Shown: piece after piece, positions 1-10,509 of the stretch
Layout of the letters: each line of letters begins with the position of its first letter
Numbering within the stretch: the first letter of the stretch is position 1
Source of the DNA: Amoeboaphelidium occidentale
Taxonomy: Eukaryota > Aphelidiomycota > Aphelidea
Direction of reading: 5' to 3'
Length of the DNA stretch: 48,942 nucleotides
NCBI GenBank assembly: GCA_023515795.1
Contig: JALGPX010000086.1
Location: 1-48,942, forward strand
Position numbers and translations under genes: made by a program
Notes under the pieces: model-generated
The model's input: the letters and a program-made list of their open reading frames with translations, nothing else
Databases searched by the model: none
What the model was told of the DNA's origin: nothing

Positions 1-1090
1 AGCAGCCATAACCAAGGCATTTACCAACGCAACTAGGGTGTAGTTGACCAAGTGACTTGTCCAGAAGACACTAGGTAATAAACCAATCATTTCCATAGCA
101 TCCTTCATCCTATTCTCTTTCTCAGCAACCACAGAGTTGATGACAATCAAAAAGATAATCAAACCAGGACCCAACATGAAAACTGGTGCCAAAGCCTCAA
201 AGATTTGATCTGGATTCGATGGACATCTAGTGAATGCACTTCCTGGAGTTTCAGGAAAGTCTTTCAAGCTGTAGTCGAAAATAGGATCATTGTTCGAGAT
301 TCCTGCCTCATTCATGTAAATGGCTTCATCAAGACCACGAGTAAGAGAAACGACTTCATCGTTAAATGGCTCAACGCCTGTAACGACAAAGGGAGGTGCA
401 CCTTTAACTCCAAATACTCTCTGCGTATTGGAATAGTTATGCCATACTTGATACTCAATCTTGTTCAAACTTGGATCAATAGGATCAGGACCTTCATTAA
501 ATACCACAGCAAAGTAAGTCACATTAGGATGAGCAATGAGATAATCGTAAATGGAATTTGCATTTGATGTTCCGACAATACCAATTTCACGAGGAGGAGC
601 TTCATTAACGTTTGGAGTCCATGATGTTTCAACGTCAAGCGAGACACCTCTGGCAGCCTGAAGAGCGGAAAACTTTGACATTATCCTGTCGAATCTTTCA
701 GTCTTTGGAGCATACATCACAGTGATACATGGTTTTCTGACCAAGTAACCAGGCTACCAAGAGATTAGGTTGATCAAAGTGCAGTAACATACTGTGCATT
801 TTTGGAGTGGCAGCAACTCTCGACTTGGTGGACGAAGTACAGTATCACCAACATTGGAGTTAAAAGCTGCCTGAATGATGAAAAGGATGAGTAAGAAGGC
901 GATCGGTCCGGCGACAGTCTAGTGGATTAGAGTACCCCAACTGTATCAGTAGTACCTGGCAGATTGTGGATGGATAGTATCTCAATTGAAGAATAGAGTT
1001 TTTCATCACCATATGGTATAGCTGCCTAAATAGCTTTACGATGGTGGGATCTTCAGGGCCCTGCTGTGACTTTTGATCTTGATCTTTCAT
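1..1090 (-). CDS. ABCA-type ABC transporter, N-terminal part (cut by window edge)
   Basis: The first exons of an A-subfamily ABC transporter, a lipid or xenobiotic membrane pump; the rest lies beyond position 1. Read on the minus strand it is complement(join(<1..753, 793..918, 956..1090)), with GT-AG introns of 39 nt (754-792) and 37 nt (919-955). The ATG at 1090 opens a short cytoplasmic N-terminus with the ABCA-like stretch FRQLYHMVMKNSILQLRYYP, then the first membrane helix (GPIAFLLILFIIQAAF), a soluble extracytoplasmic loop of about 200 residues, and at the window edge a second helix followed by the typical cytoplasmic EKENRMKDAMEMIGLLPS segment. No nucleotide-binding domain is in the window. 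It is divergent from a second ABCA gene starting 258 bp away. The frame stays open across all three exons, so the model is firm although incomplete. Confidence 0.85.
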
Positions 1091-1348
1091 CGAAGTTGAT
1101 AAGGACGCAGAAGAAAGATTCTTGAAGTTTGAAGCTACGAAAGTAAGCTCAGATAATTGATAAGCAGCTTACCAGCTAAAGATCTTTTTGATCACTTGGG
1201 AGATTAAAAAGGCGTAGTGAAACACTGACGTCTTGGTGAAATTTTGAATCAGTCGGTGACGCAATCTTGCTCACTCACCTTAACAACCGCATCATCTCAT
1301 CTTTTCTACGAACTGAATAGTGAACTTTAGTCTCCTAATTCATACTTC
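1091..1348. promoter_or_regulatory. Shared divergent promoter of the two ABCA genes
   Basis: A 258-bp gap separates the two start codons, which point away from each other, so both promoters must lie here or overlap the genes. It contains AT-rich stretches and an apparent GATAAG motif at about 1160, but no element I can assign. The inference rests on geometry alone. Confidence 0.4.
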
Positions 1349-4300
1349 ATGGACAATCCGATGCCTAATGTCCCAATTGTGGACGCAATCAAAGAAAGTC
1401 CATCGTTGGCAAGCGCTGATGTCAAGGTCAAACTTGATCAGAAAACTACTAAAGGTGATGCTGTGATTAATGTGGGCAGCATTGGCGCTGAACGTCCAGT
1501 TCAGGTCGAAAGAAAGTCTTATCAATTCAAGGCTTTGGTAAGTTGAAACGATCTTCAAAGCTTATCTAATTCTTCTTAGGCTTCTAAGACATGGAGTTAT
1601 CAGAAGCGTCAAATGTCTGTGAACATCTGCTGTGTAGTTGTCTGTCCTTTTATGATGGTTTTGCTTGCTGGTGCTCTCTCGTTGGTTCTTCAGAACTTCT
1701 CTCCTCCTGGTGCTGGCGATCCTTATGTAGTTCCCTACAGATATTGCTCAAGAGATTCCGTTCTTAACTCTCAGAATATTCCTTTGATCTTGAACGATAG
1801 CTCATTCATGTCCAACAAGGACAATGCAGGCAAAGTTCTTGGTACGAACTTCTTCATCATCGATTCATTCAGTCCTGCTGCAAGTTCCCTCCGCTCTCAA
1901 CCTTATCCCTGCTTTATGAATTTTGAAAATGACTATGAATACTTTAGTCCATACGCAAGAGATCCTGGTGTTGCAAGAACTAGAGACTCTACGTTCTTGG
2001 CAGATCCTTTGGGTGGTTTCTTCAACCCAGCTTATGGTCCTAACATTTCAACTTTTGGTGGAACGGGTCCCGGAGCAGGCGCTGGTGCTGGTACAAGTAA
2101 TCGTTCTGGTGGCTTTATTCCTACTGCAAGACCAGTCACAAACTACCCACTGTTTTCAAAACTTCAAGAGGTACAGAAATACTCATGGAATTACGTCTTT
2201 GCGAAGAACGGTATTGATGTTGGTTTTAAGAACCCAGGTTTACCTATTCCAAGACAAAACTTAATTCCAGCAGAAGGCAGCGAACCAAATAGGGCAGGTT
2301 TCTTCGGTAATACTATTACTCAATATTACAATTTCCCTGCTGGCAACACGTCCTTGTTTTTTGGCACTGACCAGTTTTGGAGAGCGGAATCCTCCGACCC
2401 AGATCAATTCGTTTTCGATGAGATAATGAAGAGGGTCTACGCTTACGAGGAAGCCTTCCAGCCACAGTTCCTTCCAAACGGCACTACTATCAATCCTCAA
2501 ATCGGCGGACCAAAAATGATGCAATTCTTCTCTCCAGCAAATTTGAACTACACTTATCCATTCTTTGGTGCTATTCATGTAGAACGATTGGATACGAGCT
2601 CTGGAAAGCTTGCAATTACATTGCAAGTTGGTCGAGTTAGTCGTTTGAGAATTGCTATGCAAATTTTCGCCGGATTCGCTCAGGCTTTTGGTTTTCCTTT
2701 CGATGTTCGTGGATTGTATCCTGATGTTGGTGAAAGATTCTTGTACCAAGTATCTAGAATCACTAATGCCATGTTTAAGTCTTCCACCAATCCTACTGTT
2801 CAGAACACTAGAGTATCTCACTCGTTCCTTGCCATGCCAAGAGATTATTTATGGCCAAGGTTCCGTTTGGGTTTCGACATTGGTGTCTTACTTGGAAAAA
2901 CTACATTCCCATTTGGCCTTTCTTTCTTGATTCCTATCTTTGTGCTCATCCTAGTCAAGGAGAAGGAAGATCGTATTCAAGTTATGATGAGAATGCACGG
3001 TTTAACATCTGGAGTTTACTATCTTTCTCATTACATCCACTTTATGATTCTTCAAGTATTCTGCTCCATCGTTTTTATAGTTGCTGGTGTTATCTTCCGT
3101 CTGAAATTCTTTACTGAAACAGATCCTGGGGTATTTATCATTTTGCTACTGGTTTGGGCTAATGCAATGGTTGCTATTTCGTTTGTCTTATCTCTGCTCT
3201 TTAACAAGAGCAGATTAGCTCTGTTGGCAACATTTGGTATTGTCTTTTTGAGTTGCATGTTCTCTTTATTCGAAGATTTGATTTTCAAGTATGCTCCTCC
3301 TCCAGATTGGTACTTCATTTGGCCTTTTTGGGCTTTCTTCCGTGGTTTGAACGTTATTGGTGATGCTAGCTCTGGATTTTACCGCCCACCTTACAAGATG
3401 TCTGATCTTACGGGAGGAGACGAAGTTCTTAAAAGCATTCTTTACCTCTTGGTCGAGGGAATCATCTTGTTCCTTTTGACAGCTTACTTGAATCAAGTGA
3501 TCCCAACAGAGTATGGTATCAGCAGACCATGGCACTTTCCTTTCTCAGACACTTACCGCTACGTTAAGAAGAATTACATGAAGAACCAAGGTGTTGACTT
3601 GGAGAAGGAGAAGCTTGAAAAGACTAAAATAACGCCAGAAGAAGAAAAGCTACTATTGGAAAAGGAAGACGATGATGTCCGTTCAGAGAATAAGAAAGTT
3701 CACGATTTACCTTTGACTCTACAGACATACAGAGATTATCCTTTGATTATCAAAGATGTCAGAAAAGTCTATTCTGGTGGTAAAGTTGCAAACAAGAGAG
3801 TTAATTTGGCTGTTGAGAAGAATATCGTCTTTGGTTTGCTTGGTGCTAACGGTGCTGGAAAGACTACATTGATACAAATGATGACCGGTCTGTATCCACC
3901 AACATCTGGAAATGCTTACGTTGCTGGTTACTCTATCCAAAACGATATGCAACAGATTTACATGAACATTGGTGTTTGTCCTCAACACGATATTGTGTGG
4001 GATGATTTGACTGTCGAAGAACATTTGCTGTTTTACGCTCGTATTCGTGGAATTCCTCCTGAGAAAGAAAAGGCAGCTGTACAAAAGGCTATAAAAGACG
4101 TTGAACTTCAAGAACATGCTCACAAATTGGCAAAGAGTCTGAGTGGAGGGTATATTTCACTTCATTTTCAATTTTTTACATTTTTAGACAAAAGAGAAGA
4201 TTGAGTATTGCAATCGCAGTTACTGGTGATGTTCCTCTGGTGTTCCTTGATGAGCCAACTACCGGACTTGACCCTGAAGTTAGACGGACTGTTTGGAATG

Positions 4301-4788
4301 TTATTCAGAATGCAAAGATTGGAAAGACCATCATTTTGACTACTCATAGTATGGAGGAGGCTGATATCTTGAGCTCCAGAATTGGTATCATGGCTAAAGG
4401 TATCTTGAAATGTGTTGGTAGCCCATTGCATCTGAAGAGAAAGTATGGCCGTGGTTTCAAGCTCACTGTTTCATTCTTGAAAGAAGCTGAGAGAGCAGAG
4501 GTCAAGCAAGAAATTATGAGCCATGACGATGCAATTAAATGGATCGAATCTCGTTTACCAGCAAATTTTCACAAGATTGACCAAGGTGGAATTGTTGGAA
4601 ATTCAACCTATGAATTCGACGATGATTCTGGTGATGAAACAAAAGGTGTTGTTTCTTCGATTTTGGAACAAATTGAAACCAACAAGGCTTTGCTTGGTAT
4701 TGAAGACTGGGGTATTAGCTTGTCAACATTGGACGAAGTGTTTTTGACAATTGTCAGTGGAGATGATAGTAACGCAGACGTGAAATAA
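1349..4788 (+). CDS. ABCA-type half transporter (one TMD plus one NBD)
   Basis: An A-subfamily ABC transporter, join(1349..1537, 1580..4149, 4188..4788), 1119 residues; introns are 42 and 38 nt. Order: a cytoplasmic N-terminus of about 75 residues; the first membrane helix at about 76-100; an extracytoplasmic loop of about 390 residues with a Gly/Ala-rich patch and several N-glycosylation sequons; a cluster of helices at about 495-705; then one ATPase domain. Walker A is GANGAGKTT near residue 818, the signature LSGGQKRR near 917 (the second intron splits it), Walker B LVFLDEP at 937-943, and the H-loop TTHSMEEAD follows. Having one TMD and one NBD makes it a half transporter that should dimerise, like the plant and Dictyostelium short ABCA proteins. 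The substrate cannot be told from sequence. AATAAA follows the stop codon. Confidence 0.93.
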
Positions 4789-4870
4789 TCAATAAAAGAA
4801 TAGGATACGGAGAATTAATGAGAGAATGCTGCCCTTTGATGGAAAAATTCTATTGTGTAGCTTTGGACAT

Positions 4871-5941
4871 TCAAGCCTTAGAACTTTGACCCTGATCTTC
4901 ATCGTCTTCTTCATCTTCATCGCCCATATCAAGATCTTCCAAATCTTCCTCCAAGAATGCAGACTCGTCAACTTCTACACCATTTGCTTTTTCAATCTCT
5001 TCCTCGTTGTCAGACTCTTCACGTTGGTTGTAATCGAAATCCAGCACATCATCATCGTCCTGAAGCAGATTAGGATTATACGTGAACAGTTCTCTTCCGC
5101 TGGCCCCGATACTTTTACCTGCCTTGATAGCTTGTTCTCTTTGCCGTTGTTGTTCATCCTGTTCCTTCTGTTTTCTGAGCATACGATCTTGCTTCCATTT
5201 CTGGAATGATTCTAAAGTTACAGGTGTATTCTCCTTTGGTAAACTTGCTCTCTGTTCTTCTATCCATTCTTCTAAAGTCTGAACAGGCTCGTCGGCTTTC
5301 TTCTTCTTCTGCTGCTCCTTCAGCACGAAACCAGGCGGAAGCGCGTGTTTGTATTTGCAATCAGCACCATTGGGACACTGCCAAAACCAACCGTACTTTT
5401 TATCTTCAACAGCCTGAATGAAATACTTGCACACGATATCTGTTGGCGGTTGCTTTGAGTGCTTCTTTGAGATGACATCTTCCAACTTTGCCTGATCCCA
5501 ATTCTCCATGCTTTCTTCCTGACCCTCCGTTCCCTGAGACCGAATATCCGTGTACAAATCAATTTTGGCGCTCTTCTTATCCACGTTCAAGTCATGGGAG
5601 AATTTACAGTTCTTTCCCTTCGTGCAGATTCCAGCCTTGAAGAATTGGCACAGCACGGATTTTGGGTCCACGCCGAACGGAACCTTCTGCGCCACTTGAA
5701 CAGGCTTAAATATCTCCGCGATCTCTTCCTTTTTCTTCAGTTCTAGTTCCTTCTTTGTCGGCTGGTTATCAGCGGATTGATTCTTTCGGTTCGTTTGCGT
5801 AGCTGCCTGCTGCACCTGCTGAACGTACTTTTGGACTTTTGAGGATTTGTTCTTGTTCTTTAAGCCAAAAGTTTTATCTTCCGCCTGTTTAGCTTTCGCT
5901 TTCTGCGCGGATTTGTCTGGCTTTTTTGCTTTAGGAGGCAT
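4871..5941 (-). CDS. ZC3H15: ZC3H15/Tma46-like CCCH zinc-finger protein (DRG1 partner)
   Basis: 356 residues, single exon. This family (ZC3H15/DFRP1, yeast Tma46) binds and stabilises the translational GTPase DRG1/Rbg1 and associates with ribosomes in the cytoplasm. The sequence has a Lys-rich N-terminus, a first CCCH finger at C98-H116 (CQFFKAGICTKGKNCKFSH), a second, longer-spaced one at C171-H199, then the DFRP region ending in RELFTYNPNLLQ and the DDDDVLDFDYNQ acidic stretch, and a very acidic C-terminus. Finger spacing and domain order match the family. Its stop is TGA, which matters because two genes at 18-20 kb carry TGA in frame: here TGA ends a normal gene. It converges with the ABCA gene (82 bp between stops) and diverges from the oxysterol-binding protein gene. 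Confidence 0.95.
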   Translation of the reverse strand: MPPKAKKPDKSAQKAKAKQAEDKTFGLKNKNKSSKVQKYVQQVQQAATQTNRKNQSADNQPTKKELELKKKEEIAEIFKPVQVAQKVPFGVDPKSVLCQFFKAGICTKGKNCKFSHDLNVDKKSAKIDLYTDIRSQGTEGQEESMENWDQAKLEDVISKKHSKQPPTDIVCKYFIQAVEDKKYGWFWQCPNGADCKYKHALPPGFVLKEQQKKKKADEPVQTLEEWIEEQRASLPKENTPVTLESFQKWKQDRMLRKQKEQDEQQRQREQAIKAGKSIGASGRELFTYNPNLLQDDDDVLDFDYNQREESDNEEEIEKANGVEVDESAFLEEDLEDLDMGDEDEEDDEDQGQSSKA

Positions 5942-6155
5942 TCGCTGTGATGAAAAGAGTTTTGCGTCGGTACAAGAAGGAACTTGTTACGGAAAATTAT
6001 AAGAAACAATTTCATACTTCCATTCCCTCTATACAAGAAGATATTAATTCCAACTTCTGTGATAATTCTTATCGTTTCATGTCGTATCGCTTTGGAATAT
6101 TTCTGTCCCACGTGTTGAGTTTGACATCATACTCGAAGCTTTCTTAATTCACTCA

Positions 6156-7646
6156 ATGAACCATTCTTCTGCGGATTCAGACAAGAAGCAACCGACAGAG
6201 GCATCGAATGAAAAAGATACTTCTCATGATGCTCAAGTAGAAGTTGTTGATGTGGCTCCGACAGAAGATACCGCATCATCAGGTGGTAAACTGAAGGCTC
6301 TCCTTGGAATCGTTATCAAGTTCATGGGAGTTAAGGATCTCTTTAACATAAGACTCTCCCTACCGACAAATCTATTGGATCCAATATCGAACTTGGAGTA
6401 TTGGAATTACATGGATTCCGCTGAATTGTTTGTGGCCATTCCTGATCCTGATGATCCTCTTGATCGTATGCTGAATGTTGTTCGTTGGTGGTTTAGTAAA
6501 GATACAAAGTGGATAGCTGATAAGTTTACTAAGCCTTTCAATTCTCTTTTGGGTGAACAATTCTTGTGTGAATGGGAAGCCGCCGGTTATGAATCGCTTC
6601 CGTCAATGAAAACGTCACAGAGCCTTTTGCAAGAGTACTCATCCCAAACGCAGGCAAGCGTTGCTGCAAGTGATGATAACGTTTCAAGCGGCACATCCAA
6701 AAAGAAGCACAAGGTCTACTGTATCATTGAACAAGTGTCGCATCATCCTCCTGTTTCTTATCTCTACATGTATTGCAAAGACAAGGGCATCATTGTTAGG
6801 GGTGTTGATCATGTCAGTGCAAAGTTTACGGGTACTGTGGTCAAAGCATTTTCGGGACCTCTAAACCATGGATTATATATTACTTTGACAAGCAGAGGTA
6901 ACGAAGAATACAATCTCACTCATCCAAGTGCTTATGTTAATGGGCTTTATCGTGCTTCTCCTTATTTGACATGCGGTGATTCTTGTATTATTACATGCAA
7001 AAAGACTGGTTTACGTGCAGTCTTGGATTATAAAGAAGAGTCCTTTTTCGGTAAAGCCAAGTACGTCGTTGATGGAAAGATTTATAGGGGAGATCGTGTG
7101 GTTTGTCAACTGAATGGATCATGGAAAGGTGCCATCTATTATTCTAAGACACCTTCATTAGAAAGTACTACCTCGATCGCTACATTTGCAACTGCAAAAA
7201 CTTCTAATTCTGACTTGTTGATTGATGTCTCAAGTATCAAAATTTCAGAGAAGATTGTTGCACCAATTGAGGAACAACATTCATGGGAATCCAGAAAAGC
7301 GTGGAGTCCGGTGATAGATCTGATGCACGCAAACAAATTTTCTGATGCAACAAAAGTTAAACGCCAGATTGAGGATGATCAAAGGCTCAGAGAGAAAACG
7401 CTCAAGTCTCTAGGGAAGCAATACAAATCTGTGTGGTTCGGCATGTTGGATAAAGAAGCAGTTAGTGATACTTTGGTGACTAAAGATGACATCATAATCG
7501 ATAGTGATGAATTATCAGATGAATGTGTTCTAGGAAAGCCATTCTTGCTTAAATCTATCGAAAAGCACTTGCCATGGGAAAATACAAACTTCCGCGAAGG
7601 GCTTCCGACTATTGATGACCAAGTCCAATTGCCGAAAAAAGAATAA
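6156..7646 (+). CDS. Oxysterol-binding protein-related lipid-transfer protein
   Basis: 496 residues, single exon. A cytosolic sterol/phosphoinositide exchanger acting at membrane contact sites. It carries the OSBP-related (ORD) core without a PH domain: LPTNLLDPISNLEYW near residue 70, the KPFNSLLGEQF lid/cavity motif near 126, the family fingerprint EQVSHHPP near 192, and the C-terminal ESRKAW...K..IEDDQR helix. The first 45 residues are a low-complexity acidic leader, and a Ser-rich insert precedes the fingerprint. It resembles the short Osh proteins of fungi (Osh4-7 class) in domain content, though a specific orthologue is not claimed. The ATG at 6156 is the first in frame. TAA stop followed by AATAAA-like sequence. 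Confidence 0.94.
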   Translation: MNHSSADSDKKQPTEASNEKDTSHDAQVEVVDVAPTEDTASSGGKLKALLGIVIKFMGVKDLFNIRLSLPTNLLDPISNLEYWNYMDSAELFVAIPDPDDPLDRMLNVVRWWFSKDTKWIADKFTKPFNSLLGEQFLCEWEAAGYESLPSMKTSQSLLQEYSSQTQASVAASDDNVSSGTSKKKHKVYCIIEQVSHHPPVSYLYMYCKDKGIIVRGVDHVSAKFTGTVVKAFSGPLNHGLYITLTSRGNEEYNLTHPSAYVNGLYRASPYLTCGDSCIITCKKTGLRAVLDYKEESFFGKAKYVVDGKIYRGDRVVCQLNGSWKGAIYYSKTPSLESTTSIATFATAKTSNSDLLIDVSSIKISEKIVAPIEEQHSWESRKAWSPVIDLMHANKFSDATKVKRQIEDDQRLREKTLKSLGKQYKSVWFGMLDKEAVSDTLVTKDDIIIDSDELSDECVLGKPFLLKSIEKHLPWENTNFREGLPTIDDQVQLPKKE

Positions 7647-7755
7647 AGTTCGTTCCGTATCGCATTTTGGTTTGAATCACATAATGCTATTTTTAGCACA
7701 AGTTGTGATCATTTGCGTCAAAAGAAATCTTGTCCAACAGAAGACTTCTAGTTGA

Positions 7756-9078
7756 ATGATAAGAAGATTATTTCTATCTGTCTTTTTGGCGAGTGCTTTT
7801 GTAGTCAGTGGTAATCCTGACGTTGCAACAACGTACACGACTGAAAATAGTTTGTACACCGTTCACGCTTCCAATGGGTTTGTTTACACTGGTGGTAGAG
7901 AGTTTGAAGTGCACAAAGTCGATATATCGACAAATCTTCTGATCAGGAAGTTCACCGGACACTCTGATTATCTAAAGGCCATTGTAACAGATGGAAACTT
8001 CTTGATCACAGGAAGTTCTGATCGCACTATCCGTGTAGCCAACACTGTATCTGGCTCATTGATAAGAGAACTAAGAAATCACACAGGTGAAGTTACTTCT
8101 TTAATAGTTTCCAACGGTTTCCTATACTCTGGAGCTTTGGATAGAAGGATCGTCAAGTGGAATATTCTAACTGGTGCCAATGTACTATCTTTTACTGGCC
8201 ACACTGGTGGTGTAATGGCAGTTGCAATTGATGGAGTGTACCTTTACTCAGCCGGAGTTGATAAGACTCTTAAGAAGTGGAATATTACCTCTGGAGAACT
8301 GATTCAAAGTATTGATGATGCACATGATAAACCCATCACGTCGTTGGCAATCGCTAATGGCTTGCTATTCTCTGGAAGTCAAGACTTTAAAATCAAAATG
8401 TGGAATAGTAATGATTTGTCTCTACTCAGAACTTTAAGCGATAACACCGATTTTGTTACTGGTCTTGTTATCAGAAACGGGACTTTGTTCTCTTGTAGCA
8501 ATGATTTCCGTATCAGACAGTTCAGAATTTCTACTGGCGAATTGTTGTATACATATGCTGATCATAGAGACGCTGTCACAGGAATATCGTTATTAGGCAA
8601 TAATTTCTATACGTCTTCTTTGGATTATACAATGAAGAGATGGAAAATCTTTGATCCTAATGCAAAAACTACAACTATCATTGAAGATGATTATGAAACC
8701 GAAAGCTCGTCGTCTTCTTCTTCCTCGACATCATCTAGCTCAAGTGCTTCTGAGGCTCCATATGAAACAGAAAGTTATGATTCTCTTGATCAGAAAGCAC
8801 CAGTTGCTCCAGATATTACACCAGTATTGATTGGTGTGATTCTTGGATTATTGTTGCTTGTTGTTCTACCTGTAGGTGCATGGGTATACTTTGATCAACA
8901 AAAGAGACAACAAAAACAAGCTATGGGTAGACCTGTTCCAAGAGGTCCAGGTGCAACAGCTGGGCAAGTTCCTCCAACTGCATATAGTGCACCTGCATAT
9001 AATCGTCCTGTACCTCAACAGGGTCCTGGTCCTCAGAGAGGTCTACAACCTCAACAGAGACCACCACCAAAAATTTAA
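7756..9078 (+). CDS. Type I membrane protein with extracellular WD40 propeller
   Basis: 440 residues, single exon. A signal peptide (MIRRLFLSVFLASAFVVSG) is followed by about seven WD40-like repeats covering residues 25-300 (for example LYSGALDRRIVKWN, LYSAGVDKTLKKWN, LFSGSQDFKIKMWN), so the beta-propeller should fold in the secretory pathway and face outside. Sequons such as NHT, NIT and NGT are present. A Ser-rich stalk and an acidic segment lead to one membrane helix near residue 357 (VLIGVILGLLLLVVLPVGAWV) and a Pro/Gln-rich cytoplasmic tail. Most WD40 proteins are intracellular, so this topology is unusual. A surface receptor or adhesion role is inference; no ligand is suggested. It converges with a secreted-protein gene 14 bp downstream and uses TAATAAA as combined stop and poly(A) signal. 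Confidence 0.85.
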   Translation: MIRRLFLSVFLASAFVVSGNPDVATTYTTENSLYTVHASNGFVYTGGREFEVHKVDISTNLLIRKFTGHSDYLKAIVTDGNFLITGSSDRTIRVANTVSGSLIRELRNHTGEVTSLIVSNGFLYSGALDRRIVKWNILTGANVLSFTGHTGGVMAVAIDGVYLYSAGVDKTLKKWNITSGELIQSIDDAHDKPITSLAIANGLLFSGSQDFKIKMWNSNDLSLLRTLSDNTDFVTGLVIRNGTLFSCSNDFRIRQFRISTGELLYTYADHRDAVTGISLLGNNFYTSSLDYTMKRWKIFDPNAKTTTIIEDDYETESSSSSSSSTSSSSSASEAPYETESYDSLDQKAPVAPDITPVLIGVILGLLLLVVLPVGAWVYFDQQKRQQKQAMGRPVPRGPGATAGQVPPTAYSAPAYNRPVPQQGPGPQRGLQPQQRPPPKI

Positions 9079-9092
9079 TAAAGGAATGGATT

Positions 9093-9965
9093 CTATTGAC
9101 GTTCATCGTAACGCTGTCTTGGTCGCGGTCTAAATCTATGTTCCCTTTCCGGGCCTGGTCTACGTTCCGGACTTGGTTCAGGTTGAGGTTCCGGCTCTGG
9201 TCCTGGTTCCGGTCTTGGTTCCGGTCTATATCTAGATTCCCTCTCCCTTTCCGGTCCCTGTCTTTGTTCCGGTCTTGGCTCAGATTCCCTCTCCCTTTCC
9301 GGTCCCGGTCCTTGTTCTGGTCTTGGCTCAGGTTCAGGTTCCGACTCCGGCCTAGATCTTGCTCTTGGCCCGGATCTTTCACTCATTTCCATTTGCTCAC
9401 GTCTCATCCGCCTATCTATGTTTCTTAATCGCCTTCCAAGTGTATTGATTTGATGGCTTGTTCTTAGAATCTCCCTGTTTATCAATGGAATCCTCATACC
9501 AAGTTGCATCAGAGGTAGACGCATACTGTTCATCATTCTCTGACGTTGTAACGCGCTCAGCATTTGCAGTTTCAACATCATATTCTGTTGCGCGAGAAGA
9601 GGAACACGAGGATCTTGCATTTGCTGCATTATTACTTGTGGTTGCTGCTGTTGGATAACAGGTGGTGGAGGAGGTGGCGGAGGAGGAGGAGGTCTAATAA
9701 TCGGTTGTTGTGGACGTGGCACTGGTGGAGGAGGCAGAACAACAGGTTGCTGTCTGAACATATTAAATTGCCTTCCACCCAACCTTCCTTTTCGGAAGCA
9801 TCTTCCTTCGATATCATTTGACAGCCGGGACAAAGAATCACTGCCATCAATACTTGACTGTCCTGAAGACAGTAAATCACTAATACCACCGTTGATGTTA
9901 TTCAAAGAATTACTCTGAGCGAGCGATATTGCTGCGGATATCGTGAATAGTGCCAAAATTCTCAT
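9093..9965 (-). CDS. Secreted Pro/Glu/Arg-repeat protein, function unknown
   Basis: About 290 residues from the ATG at 9965, chosen because it begins a good signal peptide (MRILALFTISAAISLAQS); an in-frame ATG lies nine codons earlier. After cleavage come a Ser/Asn/Gly region, a Gly/Arg/Gln stretch, a polyproline run of about a dozen residues, a Met/Gln/Leu-rich helical region, and a long charged C-terminus built from degenerate repeats of RPEPEPEPRPEQ and GPERERES type. No conserved domain is recognised. Repeats of this kind suggest an extracellular matrix, wall or adhesive protein, but this is a guess. The repeats are also repeated at DNA level (about 9180-9330), so copy number could vary between strains. 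Confidence 0.7.
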   Translation of the reverse strand: MRILALFTISAAISLAQSNSLNNINGGISDLLSSGQSSIDGSDSLSRLSNDIEGRCFRKGRLGGRQFNMFRQQPVVLPPPPVPRPQQPIIRPPPPPPPPPPPVIQQQQPQVIMQQMQDPRVPLLAQQNMMLKLQMLSALQRQRMMNSMRLPLMQLGMRIPLINREILRTSHQINTLGRRLRNIDRRMRREQMEMSERSGPRARSRPESEPEPEPRPEQGPGPERERESEPRPEQRQGPERERESRYRPEPRPEPGPEPEPQPEPSPERRPGPEREHRFRPRPRQRYDERQ

Positions 9966-10074
9966 AATTTGAAATGAAAATGTCAGTGGCATTATGCTGG
10001 ATAAATCTGAAACAGATCCATTGTCAATCAAGCGTAAGGTCATAAGGGATCTATTAGAAATCTGCCATTTGGAT

Positions 10075-10467
10075 TTACAAGACTTCCTTCTCCTGAAATA
10101 ATTTCTCTAATTCACCATTCTCATGCATTTCCTTTACGATATCACAACCTCCAATGAATTCCTTTTTAATGTAAAGTTGAGGAATCGTTGGCCAATTAGA
10201 AAACTTCTTAATGCCATCCCGTAAATCTTCATCCTCCAAAACATCCAGCGAAGTGAATGGTACTCCGTGATACTGAAGCACTTGAGTGACGTAACGTGAA
10301 AATCCACACTTTGGATAATCCGGTGTTCCTTTCATGAAGAGCACGACTGCATTCTGGTCCAGCGTCTTATTGATCAACTTTAAAATACGCGGTTCAATTT
10401 TTGGAGGAGGGGCTGTAGTGAAAAGTCTCTGTTGGGAGAATCTGATGGTTTGGCTTATGCGCAACAT
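10075..10467 (-). CDS. GRX5: Monothiol glutaredoxin 5, mitochondrial
   Basis: 130 residues. Grx5 receives 2Fe-2S clusters from the ISU scaffold and passes them on in mitochondrial iron-sulfur assembly. The active-site CGFS is at C54, inside [16 protein letters not shown], followed by the [19 protein letters not shown] glutathione-binding and cis-proline region. The N-terminal 20 residues ([20 protein letters not shown]) are Arg/Ser-rich with no acidic residues, as a mitochondrial presequence should be. Length and motifs fit single-domain Grx5. Its ATG is only 42 bp from the ATG of the divergent UPF0652 gene. Confidence 0.96.
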   Translation of the reverse strand: MLRISQTIRFSQQRLFTTAPPPKIEPRILKLINKTLDQNAVVLFMKGTPDYPKCGFSRYVTQVLQYHGVPFTSLDVLEDEDLRDGIKKFSNWPTIPQLYIKKEFIGGCDIVKEMHENGELEKLFQEKEVL

Positions 10468-10509
10468 TGCTTTGATTTTGTGAAAAGAAAGACAGAAAAT
10501 TGGCTCAAC

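Noticed and set aside
205-567. A plus-strand protein at 205-567
   Set aside because: It lies opposite the ABCA exon, which has family motifs and an open frame to the window edge.
9096-9428. Plus-strand frame rich in Arg/Phe/Ser opposite the Pro/Glu/Arg-repeat gene
   Set aside because: It is the complement of the repeat array; the minus frame has a signal peptide, a good stop and no interruptions.
10432-10509. Start of UPF0652 at 10432
   Set aside because: No ATG there and it would overlap the GRX5 start; the first ATG is 10510.
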